Positions 24,745 to 33,586 of a stretch of 64,000 nt of DNA are shown here, in pieces. Below the pieces are notes generated by a model. It did no database searches and was not told where the DNA came from. It saw nothing but the letters and a program-made list of their open reading frames with translations. Location: the NCBI RefSeq assembly GCF_018437505.1, contig NZ_CP072467.1:62001-126000 (forward strand), read 5' to 3'. Every line of letters starts with the position of its first letter. The first letter of the stretch is position 1. The DNA comes from Spiractinospora alimapuensis. GTDB lineage: Bacteria; Actinomycetota; Actinomycetes; Streptosporangiales; Streptosporangiaceae. The position numbers and the translations under genes were made by a program.

Positions 24745-25985
24745 CCTGCCTCCTTCCACGGGATCGTGACCCACAGTCGCCACCGATCCGCCTCCAGTCC
24801 CGCCTGGACCGTCCCGCCGAGCAGGGAGACACGTTCCTCGATCCCGCGGAGTCCGCGTCCGCCCGTCGTCCGGGCCGGGGTACGCGATCTCGGGGCCACG
24901 GGATTCGTCGTGTGCACGACGACCCCGTCCGACCCCACGCGCACCGCCACGTCCACCTGACCGGAACCGTAGCGCAACGCGTTGGTGAGCGCCTCCTGCA
25001 CGACGCGATAGGCCTCCCGCGAGACCACGCCGGGAACCGCGTCCAGGTCTCCCGCCTGTTCCACCCTGAGGTCGACCCCGGCGGCCCTGGCCCCATCCAC
25101 CAGGGTGGGGAGGTCCGCGAGAGACCGCTGGGGGGTGGCCGACGGACGCTCCTCGCGCAGTACCCCGAGCACGTGGTCGAGCTCCTCGGTCGCGGCGCGG
25201 GTCTGTTCGGCGATGGTGGACAGGGCCTGCCGCGCGAACTCGGGATCGGAGTCCATCACCCGGGCCGCGGTCCCCGCCTGCAGAGTCACCACCGACAGCA
25301 CGTGCCCGATGGAGTCGTGCAGTTCCGCCGCGATCCGATTGCGTTCGGTGAGGTTCTCCGCCCGCGCCTGCGCGGCGGCGAGCCGGTCGGCGGCGGAGGG
25401 CCCGAGCAGCGGTGGGGCAAGCCTCGCCAGCCCCGCGCCGACCAGGGCCAACACGTATCCGAACGTCACGAGCATCAGGAAGGCGAGCGGCAAGCCCAAC
25501 CAGCGGTGGTCGCTCGGCAGGGGAGTGAGCTGGGTCTCGACGTGGGACAGGACGGGGGCGATCGCGAGCAGACCCGCCTCGGTCAGCACCACCATCGTCG
25601 CCAACGACACCACGAACCCGACGACGAAGTGGATCGCCAACCAGCCCATGGCACGCGCACGCGCCCCTGGCCCGGTCGGGCGTGCCACCGGTTCCCGGGC
25701 GAGACGCCCCCCGAGCAGGGTGCGCGCCACCTGTGTCTGGAGCGCGGCGACCGGACGGAGCGCGGCGGTCGCCGCGACGAGGACCGTCGCGATGACCAGC
25801 GCCGCGATCTGGACCGGACTGGTGAGCGCCTCCGGCGCGTCGGCGACGGTCCGGAAGCGCACCATGGACAGCGCGACCATCGCCGCCAGCAGGAAGGGGA
25901 AGAACAACGCCCCACCCAGTAGCAGGTACAGCCACCGCCGGTAGGTCCAGACGCTCACCAGCGGCGCCACGGCCAGCCCGATCAT
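24741..25985 (-). CDS. NarL-family sensor histidine kinase
   Basis: A 414-residue membrane sensor with about four hydrophobic segments in the first 190 residues, one cytoplasmic-leaning loop, then a HisKA_3 dimerisation region with the phosphoacceptor His in RIAAELHDSIGHVLS. The ATPase follows, with N-box EALTNALRYG and G-box TGGRGLRGIEERV. It would phosphorylate the partner regulator encoded downstream. The start at ATG 25985 lacks a clear SD; a GTG six bases further out is possible. The perfect 12-bp palindrome CGACGATCGTCG at 25993-26004 lies just before it and may be an operator. The signal is unknown. Confidence 0.9.
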   Translation of the reverse strand: MIGLAVAPLVSVWTYRRWLYLLLGGALFFPFLLAAMVALSMVRFRTVADAPEALTSPVQIAALVIATVLVAATAALRPVAALQTQVARTLLGGRLAREPVARPTGPGARARAMGWLAIHFVVGFVVSLATMVVLTEAGLLAIAPVLSHVETQLTPLPSDHRWLGLPLAFLMLVTFGYVLALVGAGLARLAPPLLGPSAADRLAAAQARAENLTERNRIAAELHDSIGHVLSVVTLQAGTAARVMDSDPEFARQALSTIAEQTRAATEELDHVLGVLREERPSATPQRSLADLPTLVDGARAAGVDLRVEQAGDLDAVPGVVSREAYRVVQEALTNALRYGSGQVDVAVRVGSDGVVVHTTNPVAPRSRTPARTTGGRGLRGIEERVSLLGGTVQAGLEADRWRLWVTIPWKEAG

Positions 25986-26140
25986 TCGCACCCGACGATC
26001 GTCGCACGTGCGTCGCGTTCCCCACTTCCCCCGCGCGGGGGAACGGGATCCCCCCGACGGGCGGTGCGGTGGTGGGGCGTCGCGTCGTTGGATGAAGACA
26101 TCCACGATCGTCACACGGCGGCCACACAGAGAGGGAAACG

Positions 26141-27388
26141 ATGACCGACAACGCTCATGCCCCCCCACTTCGAGAGGGGGCCGCCGAGGTACGGGCCCAC
26201 CACGGCCCGGACGTCGACGCGCGTCGCGGAGGAGAGGCGGGGCACGGCCCCTCCCACTCCGGATGGTGGTCGCGGTGGGGCGCCGTCGCCGCGTTGGTGT
26301 GGTCGGCCGGTGCCGTCACGCTGGGCGCGTCCTGGCTCCTGGGCTACCTGGCCAACCCGTTCGACGACGCGGGGGTGGTCTCCATGGGCGCGGTTCTCAA
26401 CGCGGCGGATCCCGCGGTGGGCGCCACGCTCGTCGCGGTGTTGGGTGCCGCGGGCATCGTCACCGCCGTAGTGGTCACCCAGGATCCGCCGCCACACACC
26501 CGGTGGGCCCGGAGAGCGGCCGAGGCCGTGGGCTGGGTGATCACCGGTGTCTGCGCGCTGCTCCTCGTCAACGGCTGGCTGCTGATGGCGATGGGCTACG
26601 GTCTCGCGCTTCCGATCCTGGCGCTGTTCCTGCCCGACATCCTGTCGGAGTACCTCGTCGCCGTGGCCGACCCCCAGCTCGTCATCTGTGGGTACGGTGT
26701 CGCCGGCGCGCTCATCTGGGGTCTGGTCACGCTGCGCTACCGACGTCGGCTGCGTCGTACCTGTGCCCACTGTGGCCGCGGAGACGATTGGTCGGCGGAG
26801 GGGGAGCGGTCGTCGCGGCTGCGGACGCTGCGGGTCGGGCGGGCCGCCGTCGTCGGGGGAGCCCTCGCCGCTCTCGTCTACCCCGCGACCCGGTTCGCCT
26901 GGCTGTTCGGCGTGGGGATGGACATGGGCGAACTCCCCGACCAGGCGCTCTCGATCGGCCTCACCCTCGCCGGGGCGGCCGTCGTGGGCGTCCTGCTGAT
27001 GACCGGACTGGTGTCCAACTGGGGGGTGAGATTTCCCCGGTGGGCGGTGGGCCTCGTCGGTCGGCGGGTGCCGGTGTCGCTCGCGGTGGTGCCCGCGGTC
27101 GTCGTCGGAACCACGCTGGTCGCGGTCGGACGCGGCGTCCTCAGCCTTCCGCACCTGTGGCTGGACATGGTGGGGGGCTCCTACGACCTTTTGGCGAACT
27201 TCGTGGCCTTGGCCGCCATGCTCCCCTGGGGAGCCGCGCTCCTCGTCGCGACCGCCGCCTACGCGGTAAGGCGCCGCGCGGAGTGCGACGCGTGCGGTCT
27301 GGGTACGGCGGAGGCCGCGCCGAACGGGCCGAACGGGATCAGCCGAGCCGGCGGAACAACGCGATCCACAGAGGTAATGCCCCGTTGA
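26141..27388 (+). CDS. Multispanning membrane protein with Cys-pair motifs
   Basis: A 415-residue protein that I do not recognise. After a 40-residue His-rich hydrophilic start it has about eight hydrophobic segments. Cysteine pairs occur in a cytoplasmic loop (RTCAHCGRGDDW) and near the C-terminus (RAECDACGLG), which could build one zinc site from two loops. It is divergent from the NarL-type kinase/regulator pair with 155 bases between, a usual position for the pair's target or partner gene. Its 3' end overlaps the end of the convergent AbrB-type gene by 50 bases. Function cannot be given. Confidence 0.75.
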   Translation: MTDNAHAPPLREGAAEVRAHHGPDVDARRGGEAGHGPSHSGWWSRWGAVAALVWSAGAVTLGASWLLGYLANPFDDAGVVSMGAVLNAADPAVGATLVAVLGAAGIVTAVVVTQDPPPHTRWARRAAEAVGWVITGVCALLLVNGWLLMAMGYGLALPILALFLPDILSEYLVAVADPQLVICGYGVAGALIWGLVTLRYRRRLRRTCAHCGRGDDWSAEGERSSRLRTLRVGRAAVVGGALAALVYPATRFAWLFGVGMDMGELPDQALSIGLTLAGAAVVGVLLMTGLVSNWGVRFPRWAVGLVGRRVPVSLAVVPAVVVGTTLVAVGRGVLSLPHLWLDMVGGSYDLLANFVALAAMLPWGAALLVATAAYAVRRRAECDACGLGTAEAAPNGPNGISRAGGTTRSTEVMPR

Positions 27389-28427
27389 TCGCCAACTGGC
27401 GGAGGATCTGCGCGAGTACGACCACGTGCAGGTCCGCGTCGACGGCCGCGGCGATCACCACCATCTCCGGGGCGCCACCGGGGGCCACGATCAACAGGCA
27501 GGTGAGGAACGACCAGGGGGTGACCGCGGTCAGCACCGCGGCGATCCCCACCGCGAGGAGGAACGTGGCCGCGACGCTGACGAAGCCCCGGGTCACCACG
27601 GACAGGGGGAGTCGGGTGCGCTGCGCCAAGTACTCGCCGACCGTCACGCCGAGGAGGAGCTGGCCAAGCATCTCCTGGGCGTGGGGGACACCGAGGAGGT
27701 CGGTGTGCACGCCGAGGGCCCGTAGGGCCAGGACCGCGGCGAAGGCGAAGAACATGGGGCCCAGGAGAGCGGCGACGGGGACACGCCACCGGGAGGCCAG
27801 GTGGGCCGCGCCGTAGGAACCCGCCAGCAGCACCGCCCAGTAGCCCCAGCCGGGAACACTGCCGGGGATCTCGGCGACGGAGGAGAGCGGGAGACGCGCG
27901 ACGTCACCGAGGGCGGGGGCGACGGCGGCGACGACGCCGACCACCACGACCATTCGGGCGGCCTGGACCACGGCGACGAGCTGTGGGGAACGGTCGAGAT
28001 CCGCGGCGACGGCCGGCAGGATCACCAGCCCACCGGGAAGCGTCGCCAGTCCACTGGTCAACTGGTCGATTCCGGCCCACCGTGAGTACGCGTAGGCCAC
28101 CAGCACTGAGCCGACGAGGACCGCGATGAGCGCGCCGACCAGCACGGGGATATACCCGAGCTCGCCGTCGAAGTGCTGGGTGGCCAACGCGGGGCCGAGC
28201 GCCCCTCCCACCAGGATCTGTCCGTGACGCCGCAACGCCGAACTGGGGGCGGCGCCGCGGTCGCGACGCTGGTAGACCCGGCACAGGACCCAACCCGCGA
28301 CGACTCCCGCGATGACCCAGACGATCTCCATTCCCAGCAGCGCGAAGGCCCCGCCCCCCAGTGCGGCCGCGAGGGCGAGCTCGAGCCACGAGAGCGAGCG
28401 TGCTCGGTCAGGTCCGTCGGCGCTCAT
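27339..28427 (-). CDS. AbrB-family (duplicated AbrB domain) membrane protein
   Basis: A 362-residue membrane protein with about ten hydrophobic segments in two similar halves, each with an AbrB-dup pattern: SGLATLPGGLVILPAVAADL in the first half and CLLIVAPGGAPEMVVIAAAV in the second. This is the putative ammonia monooxygenase/AbrB transporter family (not the AbrB DNA-binding protein), whose substrates are mostly unknown. Length is typical. The C-terminal 50 bases overlap the convergent membrane gene. A palindrome at 28492-28506 upstream may control it. Confidence 0.85.
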   Translation of the reverse strand: MSADGPDRARSLSWLELALAAALGGGAFALLGMEIVWVIAGVVAGWVLCRVYQRRDRGAAPSSALRRHGQILVGGALGPALATQHFDGELGYIPVLVGALIAVLVGSVLVAYAYSRWAGIDQLTSGLATLPGGLVILPAVAADLDRSPQLVAVVQAARMVVVVGVVAAVAPALGDVARLPLSSVAEIPGSVPGWGYWAVLLAGSYGAAHLASRWRVPVAALLGPMFFAFAAVLALRALGVHTDLLGVPHAQEMLGQLLLGVTVGEYLAQRTRLPLSVVTRGFVSVAATFLLAVGIAAVLTAVTPWSFLTCLLIVAPGGAPEMVVIAAAVDADLHVVVLAQILRQLAINGALPLWIALFRRLG

Positions 28428-28491
28428 GGCCGGTGCGTGGTCGCGTCGCCGCGCACGGAGTCAGAACGCACCAGTTCGGGGTGAGACATGC

Positions 28492-28506
28492 GGCATACCG
28501 TATACC
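28492..28506. promoter_or_regulatory. Imperfect palindrome upstream of the AbrB-type gene
   Basis: GGCATACCGTATACC: 7-bp arms differing at one base around a central C, 65 bases before the start codon. The GTATAC core resembles GntR-type operators, but no regulator gene is adjacent. Confidence 0.35.
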
Positions 28507-28534
28507 TCAGCCCATGCGGGGGTTCGGGCGGGGA

Positions 28535-28735
28535 TCAGGTGGTGCCCCGGCGCCACCCGCGAATCCCGATCACGCCGAGAACCAGCCCCAGAACGATGTT
28601 CACCGCGATGAGGCTGCCATGGACGACGTAGAACGCCGTGGGGTGACCCTCCTGAAGGTTGAAGATGAGCATCGTCCATTGGGCCAGCATGAATACGGCG
28701 AGGGCGATGAGGAACCCGGCGACTCGGCGTGACAT
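28535..28735 (-). CDS. SCO4848-like small membrane protein
   Basis: A 66-residue protein with two hydrophobic helices (FLIALAVFMLAQWTMLIF and HGSLIAVNIVLGLVLGVIGI) and a basic tail. It resembles the small SCO4848 family found across actinomycetes, of unknown function. The mRNA is predicted leaderless: TAGCGT (28747-28742) ends 6 bases before the ATG. Confidence 0.75.
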   Translation of the reverse strand: MSRRVAGFLIALAVFMLAQWTMLIFNLQEGHPTAFYVVHGSLIAVNIVLGLVLGVIGIRGWRRGTT

Positions 28736-28741
28736 GCCACA

Positions 28742-28747
28742 ACGCTA
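28742..28747 (-). promoter_or_regulatory. -10 box of a leaderless promoter
   Basis: TAGCGT on the minus strand, 6 bases before the ATG at 28735; no SD sequence intervenes. Confidence 0.5.
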
Positions 28748-28794
28748 TCGCCCAGGTTTTGATCTACGATGTAAAGGCCCTGGTCTCGGTGGCT

Positions 28795-29292
28795 TCAGGA
28801 CGAGCCGACCACGACCTCGACCGAGTGAACGTCCACGCCCCACGGTCGAACCGTGTCACTCAGTACAGCGAGGAGCTCACGCCGTAGTCCATGGCCGTCG
28901 CGCACCGCCGAGTCCGCGGTCGTTCCCTCGAGGGCCACGTCGAGCGTCGTTCCCGCGAGTTGGGCGATCGCGCTGGGCAGGTGCGGAACCGCGTATGTCG
29001 CGGAACGGGCGTCGACGACCCGGTACACCAGGCGGGCACTCGCGACGACTCCCAGCCCATCGGCCGTCCGTCGCTCCCGGGCGGGGAGAGCAACCTCCTG
29101 TGGACGTGTGTCGACGCGGAGCCGTGCCCGCTGGACGAACGGCACGACCCAATGCGTTCCGGGTTCGAGTACTCGGTCGAACCGACCGCCGCGTTCCACC
29201 ACGACCCGTTCGTCGGGACGCACTCGGACCACCGAACGGAATACGACCCAGCCGCACCCGGCGACCAGAACGACGGTGAGGGCGACGAGCAT
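28795..29292 (-). CDS. SPFH/Band 7-domain membrane protein
   Basis: A 165-residue protein: one N-terminal membrane anchor (MLVALTVVLVAGCGWVVF) followed by a Band 7 domain with VRPDERVVVERGGRFDRVLEPGTHWVVPF (quoted in part) and the VDTRPQEVALPARERRTADG strand. SPFH proteins assemble on membrane microdomains and often escort proteases. It is short for the family because the C-terminal coiled coil is missing. Its ATG starts one base after the stop of a 49-residue upstream gene, so the two should be co-translated. Confidence 0.82.
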   Translation of the reverse strand: MLVALTVVLVAGCGWVVFRSVVRVRPDERVVVERGGRFDRVLEPGTHWVVPFVQRARLRVDTRPQEVALPARERRTADGLGVVASARLVYRVVDARSATYAVPHLPSAIAQLAGTTLDVALEGTTADSAVRDGHGLRRELLAVLSDTVRPWGVDVHSVEVVVGSS

Positions 29293-29293
29293 C

Positions 29294-29443
29294 TCAGTTG
29301 GCCTCGCGGATGATCGAATCGGCGTGATCACAGGCCCCGTCCGTCGCGGCGGGATCATCGAGGTCGACGAACGACGTCGAGAACCAGGGGAGGTCCTCAC
29401 GGGACGCCGCGGTCGCGGACTGCCACGCACTGAAGTCGGTCAC
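29294..29443 (-). CDS. Small hypothetical gene coupled to the Band 7 gene
   Basis: A 49-residue hydrophilic, acidic product beginning VTDFSAWQSATAASRED and ending HADSIIREAN. Evidence that it is real: a TACCGT box (29455-29450) lies exactly 6 bases before GTG 29443, fitting a leaderless promoter, and its stop is one base from the next ATG (TGAGATG). The frame is open further out to 29515, but that part would precede the promoter. I recognise no family. Confidence 0.5.
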   Translation of the reverse strand: MTDFSAWQSATAASREDLPWFSTSFVDLDDPAATDGACDHADSIIREAN

Positions 29444-29449
29444 CCGTCG

Positions 29450-29455
29450 ACGGTA
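29450..29455 (-). promoter_or_regulatory. -10 box of a leaderless promoter
   Basis: TACCGT on the minus strand, 6 bases before GTG 29443. It would drive the small gene and the coupled Band 7 gene. Confidence 0.45.
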
Positions 29456-29535
29456 CTCGTTCCGTCGGACGTCGCGTCCCGGAAGAAGCCTCGGGGCCGA
29501 GAAATTCCCGGCCACCGGGCGTGGTTGTGGCCATT

Positions 29536-29955
29536 ATGGCGAACTTTGGTGATTCCACGACCGTGCGGCGTATCCTGACGGAACTCGGTGACACCTGGGC
29601 GGTGGTGGGGCTCTCGACGAACCCGGACCGGGCGGCCTTCGGGGTGGCACAGGTCCTGCGGTCGTTCGGCAAGCGTGTGGTTCCGGTGCACCCCAAGGCG
29701 GAGACGGTGCACGGCGAACCCGGATACGCCGAGCTGTCCGACATCCCCTTCCCCGTCGACGTGGTGGACGTCTTCGTGAACTCCGAGCTGGCCAGTCCGG
29801 TCGCCGACGAGGCGGTGCGGATCGGGGCCAAGGCGGTGTGGTTCCAGCTCGGGGTGATCGACAGCAAGGCCTACGCGCGGACCCGCGCCGCCGGAGTGGA
29901 CATGGTGATGGACCGCTGCCCCGCCATCGAGATCCCCCGCCTTGGCCACCACTGA
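29536..29955 (+). CDS. CoA-binding domain protein (YccU-like)
   Basis: A 139-residue Rossmann-fold protein: TWAVVGLSTNPDRAAFGVAQ, VVPVHPKAET, VDVVDVFVNSE and AKAVWFQLGVID match the succinyl-CoA-synthetase-like CoA_binding_2 family. Members bind CoA but have no defined reaction. I used ATG 29536 (MANFGDS) since family members begin there; GTG 29521 is in frame. The following acetyltransferase gene overlaps its end by 14 bases, which links them in one transcript. Confidence 0.85.
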   Translation: MANFGDSTTVRRILTELGDTWAVVGLSTNPDRAAFGVAQVLRSFGKRVVPVHPKAETVHGEPGYAELSDIPFPVDVVDVFVNSELASPVADEAVRIGAKAVWFQLGVIDSKAYARTRAAGVDMVMDRCPAIEIPRLGHH

Positions 29956-30463
29956 GCCGCGCGTCGAGCCGATCCACACGGCCCGTCTCGAGCTGATCCT
30001 CCTCCACGAATCGCACGCCGAGGAGATGGTGGCCGTCCTGGCCGACCCGATCCTCTACCAGTTCACTGGTGGGGAGCCGCCCGAACGCGACGCGTTGAGG
30101 CGGCGTTACCGACGTCAGGTGGCCGGTTCGCCTCGTCCCGGCGAGCTTTGGTGGAACTGGGTGATCCGCCTCCCGAGCGAGGGGTGTCTCGTCGGCTTCA
30201 CGCAGGCGACGGTGTCCCCACCGTCCTCCCATCGACGTGTCGAGGTCGCGTGGGTCCTGGGAACTCCCTGGCAGGGCCACGGCTACGCCCGAGAGGCGGC
30301 CGGGGCCCTGACCACCTGGCTCGTCGCCCACCACGCACTGGGGGAGGTCGTCGCCCACATCCACCCCGACAACCACGCCTCCGCCGCCGTCGCGACGTCC
30401 ATCGGCATGGCGGTCACCGACCTCTGGCGGGACGGCGAACGTCGTTGGCGTCTCGTCACATGA
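29942..30463 (+). CDS. GNAT-family N-acetyltransferase
   Basis: A 173-residue RimJ/RimL-type acetyltransferase. It opens with IHTARLELILLHESHAEE. The acetyl-CoA motif is VEVAWVLGTPWQGHGYAREAA (quoted in part; the Q-G-H-G-Y-A loop binds the pyrophosphate), followed by VVAHIHPDNHASAAVATSIGM. The acceptor may be a protein N-terminus or a small amine. The start is TTG 29942, inside the previous gene; no downstream ATG keeps the first strand. Confidence 0.83.
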   Translation: MATTEPRVEPIHTARLELILLHESHAEEMVAVLADPILYQFTGGEPPERDALRRRYRRQVAGSPRPGELWWNWVIRLPSEGCLVGFTQATVSPPSSHRRVEVAWVLGTPWQGHGYAREAAGALTTWLVAHHALGEVVAHIHPDNHASAAVATSIGMAVTDLWRDGERRWRLVT

Positions 30464-30548
30464 GCCGCGAACGGGTACGTCTCTGGATAAAAGACACCGA
30501 TTTCTGGTTTGTCGGAGTTGATCACGGCGGGGCTGTTAGCTTCTCGCC

Positions 30549-31024
30549 ATGCCTGGATTCGAACACGAGTTCCCGTTGGATCTCATTCGTCATTCGCCCA
30601 CACTGGCCGCGGAACTCTTCGAGTTGGCCTCGGGAGACAAGCTCCCGGAGCACACACGCGTCCGGTGTGACGCCAGCGAGGCCAACACGACGTCGGTCCC
30701 CGAACGGGTACCCGACTCCGTCCTCGTGCTAGCTGACCATGCGTTCGCGGCGCTTTCCAATGTCGCCCTGAAGGTTCTGGAGGAGTACATGGGATCGACG
30801 AAGTATCGCGAGTGGCGCAGTGAGTTCGCACGCGAGTACGAGGCGAAGGGGGAAGCCAAGGGCAAGGCCGAGGGCAAGGCGCAGGCGTTGCTCATGTTGG
30901 TGGAGTCGCGAGGGGTGGCGGTGTCAACCGGGCTCGGGTGGAGGAGTGCGAGGACATCGACCAGTTGGATCGGTGGTTCCGTCGTGCGGTGACGGCCGAG
31001 ACCGAGACCGACATCTTCGCCTGA
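30549..31024 (+). pseudogene. Rpn-like/DUF4351-type protein, internally deleted and frameshifted
   Basis: The start MPGFEHEFPLDLIRHSPTLA and the end resemble a family of about 300-residue proteins common in Streptomyces and relatives. Here the N-terminal segment ends near residue 64 and runs straight into the C-terminal segment KVLEEYMGSTKYREW. The Lys/Glu/Gly repeat of AKGEAKGKAEGKAQ follows. After SRGVAVS the frame is lost; in another frame the expected tail RVEECEDIDQLDRWFRRAV continues to the TGA at 31024. So about 150 residues of the nuclease-like middle are deleted and one frameshift follows. The frame from 30549 itself gives a 147-residue product, which may still be made. Confidence 0.65.
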
Positions 31025-31129
31025 GCCCTCCCGTTCGCTCGAGGTGCGGGGTCGATGTGACAGCGGCCCCGTGGGCCCGCAGAATGAGGCTGGACAGGTG
31101 TTCGGGCGGGCAGAAAGTGAACGGGACTC

Positions 31130-33529
31130 ATGACGACCCAGACCGAGGGGGGCACCCAGCGGGCCATCGATCAGCGGATCGCTGAGGAGCTCGGGGTGCA
31201 GCAGGGACAGGTGCGTGCGGCGGTGCATCTGTTGGACGAGGGATCGACCGTCCCCTTCATCGCCCGGTACCGCAAGGAGGCGACCGGAAGCCTGGACGAC
31301 GCCCAGCTACGGGACCTGGAAGAGCGTTTGCGCTACCTGCGCGAACTCGAGGAGCGTCGCGAAGCGGTGTTGGAGTCGATCCGGTCGCAGGGCAAGCTGG
31401 ACGACGCGCTGGAGGCTCGGGTTCGCGCCGCGGACTCCAAGGCGCGGCTGGAGGACATCTACCTCCCCTACAAGCCGAAACGACGCAGCAAGGCACAGGT
31501 CGCACGGGAAGCCGGGCTGGAGCCGCTCGCCGACACGCTGCTGTCGGACCCCACCCAGGACCCACAGGAGTGCGCCGCCGGTTATCTCGCGCCGGACGAC
31601 GGGGTCGCCGACACCGCGGCGGCCCTGGAGGGCGCCCGGGCGATCCTGGTGGAGCGCTTCACCGAGGACGCCGATCTCATCGGCGAGCTCCGCGACCGGA
31701 TGTGGCGGCAGGGACGCGTCCAGTCCAAGGTCAAGGAGGGCAAGGAGACCGACGGCGCCAAGTTCGCCGACTACTTCTCCTTCGCCGAACCACTCACCGA
31801 CCTGCCCTCGCACCGCGTGCTCGCCCTGTTCCGCGGGGAGAAAGAGGAGGTTCTCCAGCTCACGCTCGAACCGGAGGAGCCGGCCGCCGACGGCGGACCC
31901 AGCGGCTACGAACGACGCATCGCCTCGCACTTCGACATCCAGGACCAGGGCCGCCCCGCGGACAAGTGGCTCGGGGAGACGGTGCGGTGGGCGTGGCGTA
32001 CGCGGGTCCAACTGCGGCTGGAGGTGGACACGCGGATGCGACTGTGGCAGGCCGCCGAGGAGGAGGCGGTGCGGGTCTTCGCCGCCAACCTACGGGACCT
32101 GCTCCTCGCCGCCCCGGCGGGCACGCGGCCGACCATGGGACTCGACCCCGCGTACCGCACGGGCGTGAAGGTCGCGGTCGTCGACGCCACCGGCAAGGTG
32201 GTGGACACCACCGCCGTCTACCCGCACGTCCCCCAGCGCCGATGGGACGAGGCCCTCGCCGAACTGGAGCGACTCGTGCGCCTGCACGACGTGGAGCTCA
32301 TCGCGATCGGCAACGGAACCGCGTCGCGGGAGACCGACCAGCTCGCCGGGGAACTCGTGAAACGAGTGAGCGGTCCGAAGGCCCCGGTCAAGGTCATGGT
32401 GTCGGAAGCGGGAGCCTCGGTGTACTCCGCCTCCGCCTACGCCGGGCGGGAGCTGCCGGAACTGGACGTGTCCATGCGGGGCGCGGTGTCGATCGCCCGC
32501 CGGCTGCAGGACCCGTTGGCGGAACTCGTCAAGATCGAACCCAAGTCGATCGGGGTGGGCCAGTACCAGCACGACCTCGCCGAGGGCACCCTCTCCCGCG
32601 CCCTGGACGCCGTGGTGGAGGACTGCGTGAACGCCGTCGGCGTGGACGTGAACACCGCCTCCGCGCCGCTACTCGCCCGAGTGTCGGGCATCAGCACCAG
32701 CCTCGCCGACGGCATCGTGGCCCACCGCAACACCAACGGGGCCTTCCGCGCCCGGTCGGAACTCACGGCGGTGTCCCGGCTCGGCCCCAAGGCGTTCGAA
32801 CAGTGTGCCGGCTTCCTGCGCATCCCCGGAGGCGCGGACCCGTTGGACTCCTCGGGAGTCCACCCGGAGGCCTACCCGGTCGTCCGCCGCATCATGGACG
32901 CGACCCAACGCGGCATCGGCGACCTGATCGGGGACAGCCGCCGCCTGCGCGAGCTGCGCCCGCAGGAGTTCACCGACGACACCTTCGGCCTGCCCACGGT
33001 CACCGACATCCTCGGGGAGCTGGAGAAACCCGGACGTGACCCGCGTCCGGAGTTCCAGACCGCGGCCTTCGCCGACGGGGTCGAGAAGATCTCCGACCTG
33101 ACGCCCGGGATGATCCTCGAGGGAGCGGTCACCAACGTGGCCGCGTTCGGGGCCTTCGTGGACGTCGGCGTGCACCAGGACGGCCTCGTCCACATCTCGG
33201 CCATGTCCCGTTCCTACGTGTCCGACCCTCGGGAGGTCGTCAAGCCCGGCGACATCGTGCGCGTCAAGGTGCTGAGCGTCGACACCCAACGCAAGCGCAT
33301 CGGACTCACACTGCGTCTGGACGACGACGTGGAGTCGGTCACAACCGGCGGCGGTGACGCGGGTGACGCCGCGAGGCGAACCTCCCGTGGCGACAAGGGC
33401 GCCGGCCGAGCCGCGGCGTCGGGGAAGCGCGGATCAGGACGGCAGGACAACGGTCGGCGAGGGCAGCCGGAGCCGCAGGGGGCACTGGCCGACGCGTTGC
33501 GACGCGCGGGCCTGGACAAGCTCAACTGA
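31130..33529 (+). CDS. tex: Tex-family RNA-binding transcription accessory protein
   Basis: A 799-residue Tex/YqgF-type protein. It has an N-terminal helical region with [19 protein letters not shown], the YqgF-like RNase H fold with [19 protein letters not shown], and helix-hairpin-helix motifs around [16 protein letters not shown]. An S1 RNA-binding domain ([20 protein letters not shown], about 655-725) and a basic, disordered tail of 70 residues complete it. Tex acts on transcription complexes and RNA, and in eukaryotes its relative is Spt6. Length and domain order are normal; the basic tail is typical of actinomycetes. Confidence 0.95.
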   Translation: MTTQTEGGTQRAIDQRIAEELGVQQGQVRAAVHLLDEGSTVPFIARYRKEATGSLDDAQLRDLEERLRYLRELEERREAVLESIRSQGKLDDALEARVRAADSKARLEDIYLPYKPKRRSKAQVAREAGLEPLADTLLSDPTQDPQECAAGYLAPDDGVADTAAALEGARAILVERFTEDADLIGELRDRMWRQGRVQSKVKEGKETDGAKFADYFSFAEPLTDLPSHRVLALFRGEKEEVLQLTLEPEEPAADGGPSGYERRIASHFDIQDQGRPADKWLGETVRWAWRTRVQLRLEVDTRMRLWQAAEEEAVRVFAANLRDLLLAAPAGTRPTMGLDPAYRTGVKVAVVDATGKVVDTTAVYPHVPQRRWDEALAELERLVRLHDVELIAIGNGTASRETDQLAGELVKRVSGPKAPVKVMVSEAGASVYSASAYAGRELPELDVSMRGAVSIARRLQDPLAELVKIEPKSIGVGQYQHDLAEGTLSRALDAVVEDCVNAVGVDVNTASAPLLARVSGISTSLADGIVAHRNTNGAFRARSELTAVSRLGPKAFEQCAGFLRIPGGADPLDSSGVHPEAYPVVRRIMDATQRGIGDLIGDSRRLRELRPQEFTDDTFGLPTVTDILGELEKPGRDPRPEFQTAAFADGVEKISDLTPGMILEGAVTNVAAFGAFVDVGVHQDGLVHISAMSRSYVSDPREVVKPGDIVRVKVLSVDTQRKRIGLTLRLDDDVESVTTGGGDAGDAARRTSRGDKGAGRAAASGKRGSGRQDNGRRGQPEPQGALADALRRAGLDKLN

Positions 33530-33586
33530 CGCCGACCGTCGGGCGGGGCGTCGCGTCGGCGCCGGGACTTAGGGGAGGATGGTCAG

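Noticed and set aside
24745-26151. The response regulator frame read as a 688-residue fusion with a long Arg/Gly-rich front
   Set aside because: The front part is the kinase gene read in the wrong frame. The regulator starts at TTG 24744 with its own ribosome site.
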